Assembly (NCBI GenBank): GCA_904501965.1
Contig: CAJGCS010000036.1
Location: forward strand, 1 to 9,714
Length of the DNA: 9,714 bases
Reading direction: 5' to 3'
Source of the DNA: an uncultured Bacilli bacterium
GTDB taxonomy: Bacteria; Bacillota_I; Bacilli_A; ML615J-28; CAG-313
Under the pieces are notes generated by a model that worked only from the letters and a program-made list of their open reading frames with translations, searched no databases and was not told the origin of the DNA. Below, piece after piece: positions 1 to 6,534 of the stretch; position 1 is the stretch's first letter, and each line of letters opens with the position of its first letter. The translations under genes and the position numbers were made by a program.

Positions 1-15
1 TAAATTACATATGTT

Positions 16-44
16 TTGACAAAAACTAATAATAATAGTATAAT
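16..44 (+). promoter_or_regulatory. Sigma-A type promoter of the zinc-ribbon gene
   Basis: TTGACA (16-21) and TATAAT (39-44) are both perfect matches to the housekeeping consensus, with an optimal 17-base spacer. Transcription should start near 51, giving a leader of about 22 bases before the ATG at 73. It is the best promoter in the window, so the small gene it drives (and possibly the kinase behind it) may be strongly expressed. A TAGGTAGG stretch at 58-65 is the only, rather weak, ribosome binding site. Confidence 0.9.
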
Positions 45-72
45 ATACTTGAAATAATAGGTAGGTAATAAT

Positions 73-420
73 ATGAGTGATATTAAATTTTGTCCAGATT
101 GTCAAAAAGAAGTTCCATCTTCAACTCAAACATGTCCAGATTGTGGATATCAATTTGTATTAGAAAAGAAAGTACAAGTTAGTAATGCTGTAAATAAAAA
201 CGATCGCTTTGATCCAATTCCATTATTTTTATGGTCTGTTATAGGATTTATTTTACCTCCTGTAGGTGTAGTATTATACTTTCTTTTTAGAAAAAACTGG
301 AATCAAAGAGCGGAAAGTGCTAAAGATGGATTTGTTTTAGGTGCTCTTGCTTGGGCAATTGTAATTCTATTCTTATTCTTCTTTACAATTGACTTTAGAA
401 AATTATGGCCAAATAACTAA
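73..420 (+). CDS. Small zinc-ribbon protein with two membrane helices
   Basis: A 115-residue protein of unknown function. The N-terminus carries two CPDC knuckles, C7/C10 and C21/C24, in the CxxC-x10-CxxC layout of a zinc ribbon that should bind one Zn ion. After a short polar linker there are two hydrophobic helices, about 50-72 and 86-107, so the protein should be an integral membrane protein with the zinc ribbon in the cytoplasm. The segment between the helices is basic (RKNWNQRAESAK, starting at R73), which would place it inside. It has its own strong promoter and a terminator directly after the stop. Such zinc-ribbon/2-TM proteins are widespread in Bacillota, but no common role is established. 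The coding call is secure; the function is not known. Confidence 0.88.
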   Translation: MSDIKFCPDCQKEVPSSTQTCPDCGYQFVLEKKVQVSNAVNKNDRFDPIPLFLWSVIGFILPPVGVVLYFLFRKNWNQRAESAKDGFVLGALAWAIVILFLFFFTIDFRKLWPNN

Positions 421-428
421 TAAAGACT

Positions 429-456
429 AAAGATAAACGAAAGTTTATCTTTTTTT
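429..456 (+). terminator. Hairpin terminator, possible attenuator before the sugar kinase
   Basis: A 10-base-pair stem (429-438 with 443-452) is closed by a GAAA tetraloop (439-442) and runs into a T tract ending at 456. This is a typical intrinsic terminator for the zinc-ribbon gene. The next gene's ribosome binding site begins about five bases later, so the hairpin also sits in the leader of any transcript continuing into the kinase. Confidence 0.85.
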
Positions 457-473
457 ATAGAAAAGGTGATTAT

Positions 474-1349
474 ATGAAAATACTAGTAATCGGAATGTGT
501 GGTAATTCATTATTTTATCAAAAAGAAACAGGAACTCTTTTAAAAGAAGAACCAGGTGGTAAAGGATATAATCAAGCAGTAGCTATCGCTAAATTAGGCG
601 GATGTGTTTCCTTTATTGGCGCTATCGGAAAAGATGAAAGTGGAAATTCATGCAAAGAGTATTTAGAAAAAATAGGCGTTAATAATTTATTAATTGAAAA
701 AGAAGAAACTACAACATATGCAACGATTAACGTAGATCAAGATGGGAATAATTTTATAGATGTTTTTAACGGAGCTAAGATGTCATTTGATGACTTAGAC
801 TATATTAAAGATGAGATTATTAAACACGATATTATTCTTTTACAAAATGAAATTGATGTTTTGTTAAATAAGAATATTATTGAATTTGCATTTAGTAATA
901 ATAAATATATAATTGTAAACCCTGCTCCTGTTGCAACTTGGGTCTATGATTATTTAGATAAAATAGACTTAGTAACACCAAATGAAGAAGAAGCAAGATA
1001 CTTGTTTAATTTAGAAAATATTGATGTATACTGTTTTGGTACTTACCTTCTTGGTAAATATAAAAATAAAATTTTAGTAACACTTGGTGATAAGGGATGC
1101 TTATTTGTTAATAAAGAGAACTATCAATATTTTGATTCGTTAAAAGTGAATACGGTTGATACTACCGGTGCAGGTGATATGATGAATGCAGCGCTTGCAT
1201 ATTGTATTTCTAAAAACATTTCGTTTGATAAAGCAATTATTCTTGGAACACATGCATGTTCTTATTCAGTTCAAAGAAAATTTGTTTTAGATTCTTATCC
1301 ACAAATGGAAGAACTTACAAAATATATTCAAAAAATAAAAAAACATTAA
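474..1349 (+). CDS. PfkB-family carbohydrate kinase, ribokinase-like
   Basis: A 291-residue cytoplasmic sugar kinase that should transfer the ATP gamma-phosphate to a sugar or nucleoside hydroxyl. Family signatures are in order: GGKGYNQA (28-35, the PfkB N-terminal glycine motif), NPAPV (149-153), TPNEEEA (168-174), LVTLGDKG (201-208) and DTTGAGD (229-235), whose D235 is the expected catalytic base. The overall pattern is closest to ribokinase, but two points argue against naming it rbsK. The N-terminal NxD element that binds ribose in ribokinase is not present (GNSLFY at 10-15 instead), and the segment before GGKG is about nine residues shorter than in the E. coli enzyme. The usual GDTF after the catalytic motif is GDMM here. 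No transporter or sugar regulator lies nearby. The ATG at 474 follows AAAGGTGAT, complementary to the 16S tail. Family certain, substrate open. Confidence 0.9.
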   Translation: MKILVIGMCGNSLFYQKETGTLLKEEPGGKGYNQAVAIAKLGGCVSFIGAIGKDESGNSCKEYLEKIGVNNLLIEKEETTTYATINVDQDGNNFIDVFNGAKMSFDDLDYIKDEIIKHDIILLQNEIDVLLNKNIIEFAFSNNKYIIVNPAPVATWVYDYLDKIDLVTPNEEEARYLFNLENIDVYCFGTYLLGKYKNKILVTLGDKGCLFVNKENYQYFDSLKVNTVDTTGAGDMMNAALAYCISKNISFDKAIILGTHACSYSVQRKFVLDSYPQMEELTKYIQKIKKH

Positions 1350-1370
1350 AGTTTTTATCTTTTCTTTTTT
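1339..1370 (+). terminator. Weak possible terminator after the sugar kinase
   Basis: AAAAAC (1339-1344) can pair with GTTTTT (1351-1356) around an ATTAAA loop, followed by a pyrimidine tract TCTTTTCTTTTTT to 1370. The stem is short with one G-C pair and overlaps the stop codon, so termination would be inefficient at best. Confidence 0.3.
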
Positions 1371-1379
1371 GTTAAAATT

Positions 1380-1388
1380 TGGTATAAT
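1380..1388 (+). promoter_or_regulatory. Extended -10 promoter of argS
   Basis: TGG directly precedes TATAAT (1383-1388), giving the TGnTATAAT extended -10 form. No convincing -35 hexamer exists at the right distance; the region is a T-rich tract. The start site should be near 1395, leaving a leader of about 24 bases. That is far too short for a T-box, so this synthetase gene is not under tRNA-sensing leader control from this promoter. Confidence 0.75.
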
Positions 1389-1404
1389 ATTAATAATGAA
1401 TATT

Positions 1405-1411
1405 AAAGGTG
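1405..1411 (+). promoter_or_regulatory. Ribosome binding site that fixes the argS start
   Basis: AAAGGTG (continuing to AAAGGTGAT at 1413) lies six bases before the ATG at 1418. The same site stands before the sugar kinase. A GTG at 1409 lies inside this site and so cannot be the start; the ATG at 1418 is chosen. Confidence 0.85.
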
Positions 1412-1417
1412 ATTATT

Positions 1418-3079
1418 ATGATTGAACAATTTACAAATAGTATTAAAAGTGCTTTTTTTAATGCTTTAGAAAAACTAGGTTATGTTGATGGAACTATTGT
1501 TTCATCTTTGAATGATATTATTTTAGAAGTTCCTAAAGATAAAGATCATGGCGATTATTCAGTAAATGTTGCAATGAGACTTGCAAGAGTTGCAAGAAAA
1601 AGACCTCTTGATATTGCAAATGAAATTGTTGCATTAATCAATAAAGAAGAAACTCATTTATCAAATATTGAAATTGCTGGTCCTGGTTTCATTAACTTAA
1701 CAATTGATTTAAACTATCTTGCATTAGTAGTTAATAAAGTTATTGAAGAAAAAGAATTATTTGGTTCTTCAAGTGTTGGTAGTGGGCAACTTATTAACTT
1801 AGAATATGTTAGTGCTAATCCAACTGGTTACTTACATATTGGTCATGGTCGTGGAGCTGCATATGGTGATTCTTTATCAAGAATCATGAAAAAAGCTGGA
1901 TATGGTGTTGTAAGAGAACATTATGTTAATGATGCTGGAAACCAAATCACAAATATGGCATTAAGTATCTATGAAAGATATAAAGAGTTATTTGGTCTTG
2001 AAATTGAAATGAAAGATGATTATTATCATGGTAAAGAAATTATTACTATTGCAGAACTTTTAAAAGAAGAATTTGGCGATAAGTATCTTAATAATTTTGA
2101 TCTTACTTTCTTTAGAAAATATGGCACTGAAAAACTTCTTAATAATTTGAAAAATGACTTAAAGAGTTTTAATGTTGAGTTTGATATGTGGTTTAGTGAA
2201 ACATCACTTTATACAGAAAAAGCTGTTGAAACTACACTTAACTTTTTAAAAGAAAATAACTATACTTATGAACATGAAGGTGCAACTTGGTTAAAAACTA
2301 GTATGTACAAAGATGAAAAAGATAGAGTTATTGTTAAAGCTGATGGAAACTATACATACTTACTACCTGATATTGCGTACCATGCAAATAAACTTTCTCG
2401 TGGGTACACACATTTAATTGATGTACTAGGTGCTGACCATCATGGTTATATTGATCGTTTGAAAGCGGCTGTATCAATGGTTGGTGGAAATAGTGATTTA
2501 ATTGATGTTGAAATCTTACAAATGGTTAGAGTTTTAGAAAATGGCGAAGAAGTAAAAATGAGCAAAAGAAGCGGTAAAGCAATTACTTTAAAAGACTTAA
2601 TTGAAGAAGTTGGAAGTGATGCTTTAAGATACTTCTATGTTGATAAATCTTTAAGCACTCATATGGATTTAAATCTTGATTTAATGAAACAAAAATCAAA
2701 TGAAAATCCAGTATTCTATGCACAATATGCACATGCACGTATTAAAAGTATTTTTTCAAAATTTACAGAATCAGGAAATGAAGTAAACTTTGTTTCTGAA
2801 TTTAAACATTTAGATCTTGCCAAAGTAAAAGATTTATGCTTAGTATTGTTACAATATCAAAGTGTTGTTGAAGAAGCAGCTACTAAACGTTTAGTTCATA
2901 AAATGACACATTTTATTAATGAACTTGCATATCAACTACATAGTTTCTATAATGAAGAAAAAGTTATCACAGATAATCTTGAATTAACAAACGAAAAATT
3001 AACAGTTTTAAAAGCTGTCGAAATTGTTTTAAAAGATGCATTATCACTAATTGGTGTTAGTGCACCTGATAAAATGTAA
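1418..3079 (+). CDS. argS: Arginyl-tRNA synthetase
   Basis: Class I aminoacyl-tRNA synthetase that charges tRNA-Arg with arginine using ATP, in the cytoplasm. With the ATG at 1418 it is 553 residues, normal for the family. The N-terminal ArgRS-specific tRNA-binding domain covers about 1-100, including DKDHGDYSVNVAM (41-53) and the GPGFIN element (88-93). The catalytic Rossmann core has VSANPTGYLHIGHGRGA (131-147) with the HIGH box at 140-143, and HYVNDAGNQ (168-176). The KMSKR loop is complete at 380-384 (VKMSKRSG). This matters because some bacterial ArgRS have lost the KMSKS lysine. The C-terminal helical anticodon-binding domain (about 435-553) ends in a family-typical GVSAPDKM. It has its own promoter and strong terminator, so it is monocistronic. 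Confidence 0.97.
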   Translation: MIEQFTNSIKSAFFNALEKLGYVDGTIVSSLNDIILEVPKDKDHGDYSVNVAMRLARVARKRPLDIANEIVALINKEETHLSNIEIAGPGFINLTIDLNYLALVVNKVIEEKELFGSSSVGSGQLINLEYVSANPTGYLHIGHGRGAAYGDSLSRIMKKAGYGVVREHYVNDAGNQITNMALSIYERYKELFGLEIEMKDDYYHGKEIITIAELLKEEFGDKYLNNFDLTFFRKYGTEKLLNNLKNDLKSFNVEFDMWFSETSLYTEKAVETTLNFLKENNYTYEHEGATWLKTSMYKDEKDRVIVKADGNYTYLLPDIAYHANKLSRGYTHLIDVLGADHHGYIDRLKAAVSMVGGNSDLIDVEILQMVRVLENGEEVKMSKRSGKAITLKDLIEEVGSDALRYFYVDKSLSTHMDLNLDLMKQKSNENPVFYAQYAHARIKSIFSKFTESGNEVNFVSEFKHLDLAKVKDLCLVLLQYQSVVEEAATKRLVHKMTHFINELAYQLHSFYNEEKVITDNLELTNEKLTVLKAVEIVLKDALSLIGVSAPDKM

Positions 3080-3089
3080 CATAAATATT

Positions 3090-3139
3090 AAATTATTCTG
3101 CCAAAGTACTTCTTTGGTAGAATAATTTAAAATATTTTT
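3090..3139 (+). terminator. Long hairpin terminator of argS
   Basis: A 17-base-pair stem, 3090-3106 with 3112-3128, contains a single G-U wobble (3100/3118) and a five-base loop. The outer stem is A/T only, and the T run after it (3135-3139) is short and displaced by a few A-rich bases. The A-rich left base of the stem may also let it act on the opposite strand. It insulates argS from the tRNA unit. Confidence 0.75.
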
Positions 3140-3169
3140 AAAAAAAGTTTAATTTTCTGAGCATTTTAT

Positions 3170-3198
3170 TTTACTTATTGTTCAAATTATTGTATAAT
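3170..3198 (+). promoter_or_regulatory. Promoter of the tRNA-Glu gene
   Basis: TTTACT (3170-3175, 4/6 to TTGACA) and a perfect TATAAT (3193-3198) are separated by 17 bases. Transcription should start near 3205, leaving a 5' leader of about 29 bases to be removed by RNase P. Confidence 0.75.
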
Positions 3199-3233
3199 AT
3201 CTATGTTGCAATGAAGTGCACGAAAAAAACAAT

Positions 3234-3310
3234 GGTTCGTTGGAGAAGCGGCTTAACTCACATGCCTTTCACGCATGCATTCACGGGTTCGAATCCCGTA
3301 CGAATCACCA
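3234..3310 (+). tRNA. tRNA-Glu (anticodon UUC)
   Basis: A complete 77-base tRNA including an encoded CCA (3308-3310). The acceptor stem pairs GGTTCGT (3234-3240) with ACGAATC (3300-3306), with one G-U. The D arm follows with GAG/CTC-type pairing and an AGCGGCTTAA loop. The anticodon stem CATGC/GCATG (3261-3265, 3273-3277) holds the loop CTTTCAC, giving anticodon TTC at 3268-3270. The T arm ACGGG/CCCGT encloses the canonical TTCGAAT loop (3288-3294). The body strongly resembles Bacillota tRNA-Glu. It decodes GAA and GAG and is also the donor for heme synthesis in organisms with the C5 pathway. It stands alone with its own promoter and terminator. Confidence 0.97.
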
Positions 3311-3324
3311 TTATTAGAATTTAT

Positions 3325-3348
3325 GACCTTCGTATGAAGGTCTTTTTT
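3325..3348 (+). terminator. Terminator of the tRNA-Glu unit
   Basis: A GACCTTC/GAAGGTC stem (3325-3331 with 3336-3342), a GTAT loop and six T's (3343-3348) make a compact intrinsic terminator 14 bases after the tRNA's CCA. Confidence 0.9.
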
Positions 3349-3362
3349 CTTGCCTTTTAATA

Positions 3363-3377
3363 TAAAGTAATACTTTA
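3363..3377. promoter_or_regulatory. 15-base perfect palindrome, operator candidate
   Basis: TAAAGTAATACTTTA has seven-base arms around one central base. It overlaps a TATAAA hexamer (3361-3366, 5/6 to the -10 consensus) and ends just before the AGAGG ribosome binding site of the small gene at 3391. A repressor site over the -10 box is one reading; a small RNA hairpin at the transcript start is another. No good -35 is visible, so the promoter itself is uncertain. Confidence 0.35.
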
Positions 3378-3390
3378 AGAGGAAATTATA

Positions 3391-3549
3391 ATGTTAAAAA
3401 ATTATGATGAATTATTAAATCACGTATTAGCTTTTTCTTATGAAATTAAAAATGCCGTTTTATTTGAAAATAAAGAAAGCTCAGATGCTGAAGCAAATCT
3501 TTTATATAAAGTTTTAATAATTAAATTTATATCGAGATTAGGAATTTAA
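3391..3549 (+). CDS. Small protein of 52 residues, unknown function
   Basis: An ATG-to-TAA frame of 52 codons that I do not recognise. Support for it being real: AAGAGGAAA (3377-3385) gives a good ribosome binding site eight bases before the ATG. The frame is bounded by the tRNA terminator upstream and a hairpin terminator 8-10 bases after its stop. The peptide starts MLKNYDELLNHVLAFSYEIK and ends VLIIKFISRLGI, with an acidic middle (ENKESSDAEAN, 26-36). It has no cysteines, no signal peptide and no convincing transmembrane helix; two short amphipathic helices joined by the polar turn are plausible. It could be a cytosolic regulator or peripheral membrane peptide, or a chance frame. It fills the otherwise gene-free stretch between the tRNA and the LRR gene. 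Confidence 0.6.
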   Translation: MLKNYDELLNHVLAFSYEIKNAVLFENKESSDAEANLLYKVLIIKFISRLGI

Positions 3550-3556
3550 AAAATCT

Positions 3557-3594
3557 AAAAAAAGCTTTGATAAAATTCAAAGCTTTTTAGTTTA
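3557..3594 (+). terminator. Hairpin terminator after the 52-codon gene
   Basis: AAAAAGCTTTGA (3559-3570) pairs with TCAAAGCTTTTT (3577-3588) around a TAAAAT loop, a 12-base-pair stem. The T's are partly within the stem and continue as TTTTTAGTTTAT. The flanking A run on the left means it can also work on the minus strand. Confidence 0.75.
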
Positions 3595-3641
3595 TAATAT
3601 ATTTAAAAATGTAATTTTATAAAAAAATAATAATTTTATTA

Positions 3642-3673
3642 TATAATAATATATAAGATAGCTCTAAAGGAGG
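3642..3673 (+). promoter_or_regulatory. Tentative -10 and strong ribosome binding site of the LRR gene
   Basis: A TATAAT lies at 3642-3647 inside a nearly pure A/T stretch (3591-3660) with no recognisable -35 element, so the promoter is a guess. By contrast AAAGGAGG (3666-3673), six bases before the ATG at 3680, is a full match to the 16S tail and the best ribosome binding site in the window. Confidence 0.45.
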
Positions 3674-3679
3674 AAGGTT

Positions 3680-6490
3680 ATGTTTACTTATAAAGAATGG
3701 GAAAATGTTTATAAACTTAATTATGATGGAGAAACTTATTCTGTTTCAATCACTGATGATGATAAAATAATGACTATTTCAAATATTTACCGAAACTCTC
3801 CTGTAATTAGACTAGCTGAATCAAAGAATTCATTAGATAATCTAGAACAAATAAACTTGCCTGATACTTTAAAAGTAATTTGTTCTTATGCATTTAAAAA
3901 CGCTGGAAAATTAAATGCAATTATTATTCCGGAAAGTGTTGAATGCATCGAAAGTAATGCGTTTTTAAATTGTCATTCCTTAACAACAGTTTTCATTCCT
4001 AAAAACGTAAAATCTATTAAATCTACTTCATTTAATAATTGTAGTAATTTAAAAGAGATTATTGTTGATGAAAATAATGACTATTATACTTCAATTGATG
4101 GATGTTTGTTTACTAAAGACAAAAAAGAATTAATCTTTTATCCCCAAGCTAAGAATGATTCAACATATATGATTCCTCTAAGTGTTGAAAAAGTACATTC
4201 AAAGGCATTTGTCAATTCTAAATTTATTAATTTACTTATTCCAGGTAATATTAAAAAATTAGAATCTAATATGGTTGAAAATTGTAATGAATTAATTAAC
4301 TTAACACTTGGTGATGGAATTATAGAAATTTGTAGCTCTGCTTTTTTTAATTGCTCAAGTATTAGACTTGTATTTATTCCAAAAACAGTCTCAAATTTTC
4401 ATCCTAATGCATTTTTAGACTGTACGAAGATTTACAAGTATGAAGTAGCAGAAGATAGTAATTATTACAAAACAGATAATAAGATTATTTATACAAAAGA
4501 TATGAGTACAGTAATTAGATGTCCATATTATTTTAAAACACATTATGTAATGCCAGATTCGGTTGTTAATGTTGGTGATTTTGCATATTCGAATGTTTTT
4601 GGCATGTATGGCTTTAAAATGAACAAGAATCTTAAACGTATTGGATCGTATGCATTTTCAAATGGACATTTTTACCATATTACTTTACCAGATAATGTTG
4701 AATACATTGGTGATTTTGCATTTTCTTATAATAGAATTCATAGTTTTGAATTCCCAGATTGCAAAATTGAATTTGGGAAAAATGTATTTGATAATTGTAA
4801 ATTTGTTAATTATAACACATATGAAAAAGGAAAATATCTAGGATCAAAAAACAACCCATATTTTTATTTATTTGGATACAATATTGAAACTAGAAAAAAA
4901 GCACGTCTTCATTCTGATTTAAAGTATATTGGAAGTGATGCGATTACTGATATGGAGTTTAAGGAAATTGTTTTACCAAGTGGTGTAGTTGGCATTTGTG
5001 CTAATGCAATAAATGGATTAACTGATTTAACAAAAATTACAATCCCAAATTCTGTTGAATACATTCATACACCATTTTGTAGTATTTCTAATATCGAAAT
5101 TGAAGTACAACTTGATAGTACTAATACAAATTTTAAAATTGAAAATAATTGCCTTATAGATATTAAAAATAAAGAATTAATTAAACATTTTGGTAGTACT
5201 CGAGTGTTAGAATTACGTATTCCTGATTATATTGAAGTTGTTGGGAAATCTGCTTTAGATACGCTAACTTATGGTGCTGAAAGAATTTATATACCAAAAT
5301 CAATTAAAAAGTTTAAACATCACTATTTTATTGGTAAATATATATTTGATAACTTTTATTATGAAGGAACTTTAAGTGATTGGTGTAACATCGAATTTGA
5401 AAATCCATATGCAAATTTAATGAGTTCATCAAAGCATGTTTATATTAAAAATGAAGATGGTAATTATTTTAGCATAAAAACCCTTGTTTTTGATGAATCT
5501 ATTAAACAAATTGGTAGTTATCAATTTTATGGTGCAAATGAAATTGTTTTTGTAGAAATAAAATCTGATAGAATTTCAATTTCAAAAGATGCGTTTTTAG
5601 AAGCAAATGTACAGTCTATAACAAATAACTCTGATTTAAATCTTGAATTTGGTTCTTTAGAAAATGGCGCTATAGCATATGTTGCAAAAAGAATAATTGA
5701 TAAATTTGGATGTAAGTATATTTACGATAAGAAAAAAGTATTACATGAAGACTGTTTATTTATCAAGACAGATTATGAGATTAATCTTGTTGCATATTTT
5801 GGTGACAAAGACGATTTAATACTTCCAGAACCTAGAAAAAACAAATTTATAATAAAAGAATTAAAAGGTGTAAAAAAAGTGCGTGTTCCTAGTGGTTATC
5901 ATGTAATAGCTAAGGGAGCTTTTGAAAATTCACCATATTTAGAAGTTATTTTTATAATGGATACAGTTCAAATTATAGAAGAAGATGCATTTAAACATTG
6001 CTTTAATTTATCAATTGTATCTTTACCAAGTACACTAAGAAAAGTTTTTTCTAATGTCTTTTATGGCGACTATAATTTAGATGTTGAATTTAGAGGAATA
6101 ATTGATGATTGGATGAAGATAGATTTTGTTAATGAATATTCTAATCCGATGTACTGTTCTAAATCATTTATAATTAAAGATGAATTTAATCAATATAATT
6201 CTTTAGAAAATTTGGTTATACCTTCATCTTTTGACTCAATTGGTAAATATCAGTTTGCAGGTTTAAATTCACTTTTATCAGTTGATACTGAATGTTGCAT
6301 TAATAATATTGGTGAGGGTTCTTTTAGAAACTGTAAAAACTTAAGAAGCATTAATGTAAATAATCATTATCCAACTGTAAATGATAATGCATTTTTCTGC
6401 TGTACTTCATTAAAAAAAGTTTCATTTTATACAAAGACATGTTTTGTTGCAAAAAATGCATTTGCTGGCTGCATGAAAGACTTTGAGTAA
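3680..6490 (+). CDS. BspA-like leucine-rich-repeat protein
   Basis: A 936-residue protein made almost wholly of BspA/TpLRR-type repeats (LRR_5 family), a beta-solenoid scaffold usually used for protein binding. The roughly 23-residue unit follows IPxxVxxIxxxAFxxCxxLxxI, for example 82-104 and 105-127. Units recur to the last residues (NAFAGC at 926-931). Inserted modules are also repeated: a beta-hairpin 'xLxTKDKxELIxxP' type at 130-177, 258-303 and 478-526, and a tryptophan module (W568, W811) at 561-628 and 804-870. The segment GSKNNPYFYLFGY (388-400) is another module common in such proteins. Known BspA proteins are surface adhesins, but here the N-terminus (MFTYKEWENVYKLNYDGETY) has no signal peptide, and the C-terminus has no LPXTG, membrane helix or wall-binding domain. 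It is therefore predicted to be cytoplasmic or exported by another route. It is a single-gene unit with its own terminator. Confidence 0.92.
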   Translation: MFTYKEWENVYKLNYDGETYSVSITDDDKIMTISNIYRNSPVIRLAESKNSLDNLEQINLPDTLKVICSYAFKNAGKLNAIIIPESVECIESNAFLNCHSLTTVFIPKNVKSIKSTSFNNCSNLKEIIVDENNDYYTSIDGCLFTKDKKELIFYPQAKNDSTYMIPLSVEKVHSKAFVNSKFINLLIPGNIKKLESNMVENCNELINLTLGDGIIEICSSAFFNCSSIRLVFIPKTVSNFHPNAFLDCTKIYKYEVAEDSNYYKTDNKIIYTKDMSTVIRCPYYFKTHYVMPDSVVNVGDFAYSNVFGMYGFKMNKNLKRIGSYAFSNGHFYHITLPDNVEYIGDFAFSYNRIHSFEFPDCKIEFGKNVFDNCKFVNYNTYEKGKYLGSKNNPYFYLFGYNIETRKKARLHSDLKYIGSDAITDMEFKEIVLPSGVVGICANAINGLTDLTKITIPNSVEYIHTPFCSISNIEIEVQLDSTNTNFKIENNCLIDIKNKELIKHFGSTRVLELRIPDYIEVVGKSALDTLTYGAERIYIPKSIKKFKHHYFIGKYIFDNFYYEGTLSDWCNIEFENPYANLMSSSKHVYIKNEDGNYFSIKTLVFDESIKQIGSYQFYGANEIVFVEIKSDRISISKDAFLEANVQSITNNSDLNLEFGSLENGAIAYVAKRIIDKFGCKYIYDKKKVLHEDCLFIKTDYEINLVAYFGDKDDLILPEPRKNKFIIKELKGVKKVRVPSGYHVIAKGAFENSPYLEVIFIMDTVQIIEEDAFKHCFNLSIVSLPSTLRKVFSNVFYGDYNLDVEFRGIIDDWMKIDFVNEYSNPMYCSKSFIIKDEFNQYNSLENLVIPSSFDSIGKYQFAGLNSLLSVDTECCINNIGEGSFRNCKNLRSINVNNHYPTVNDNAFFCCTSLKKVSFYTKTCFVAKNAFAGCMKDFE
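5360..5563 (+). repeat. LRR protein tryptophan module, copy 1
   Basis: Codes for residues 561-628. The pattern G(T/I)(L/I)xDWxxI(E/D)F, YxNxM, K, YIK/IIK, then SIxxIGxYQF is shared with the copy at 6089-6289. The tryptophans W568 and W811 are 243 residues apart. Related modules occur in many BspA-like proteins of Clostridia. Confidence 0.7.
6089..6289 (+). repeat. LRR protein tryptophan module, copy 2
   Basis: Codes for residues 804-870 and matches the 5360-5563 module at the protein level (GIIDDWMKIDF versus GTLSDWCNIEF; SIGKYQF versus QIGSYQF). Nucleotide identity is only moderate by eye, so the duplication is old or was acquired as diverged modules. Confidence 0.7.
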
Positions 6491-6514
6491 TTGGTTTATA
6501 CCAATTACTTTTTT
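6486..6514 (+). terminator. Terminator overlapping the LRR gene stop codon
   Basis: AGTAATTGGT (6486-6495) pairs perfectly with ACCAATTACT (6500-6509) around TTAT, followed by T's to 6514. The left arm contains the TAA stop (6488-6490), so the terminator begins inside the coding sequence. Confidence 0.9.
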
Positions 6515-6534
6515 ACTATATTTTAGTTTAATGT

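Noticed and set aside
1350..1417. T-box or other riboswitch leader for argS
   Set aside because: The interval is only 68 bases and the leader from the extended -10 promoter about 24 bases, too short for a T-box; no specifier or antiterminator element is seen.
3080..3130. Large inverted repeat after argS as an insertion-sequence end
   Set aside because: The arms are 5 bases apart and flank no transposase; it is best read as the argS terminator.
3178..3360. 60-codon open frame across the tRNA region
   Set aside because: It runs straight through the complete tRNA-Glu and its terminator, lacks a ribosome binding site and resembles no protein; it is a chance frame.
3591..3660. A/T-only stretch before the LRR gene as a replication origin or CRISPR leader
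   Set aside because: There are no DnaA boxes, iterons or spaced repeats; it is low-complexity promoter-region DNA in an AT-rich genome.
4641..4841. 66-codon + strand frame inside the LRR gene
   Set aside because: It lies wholly within the LRR coding sequence in another frame, with no ribosome binding site; the LRR repeat pattern is unbroken here.
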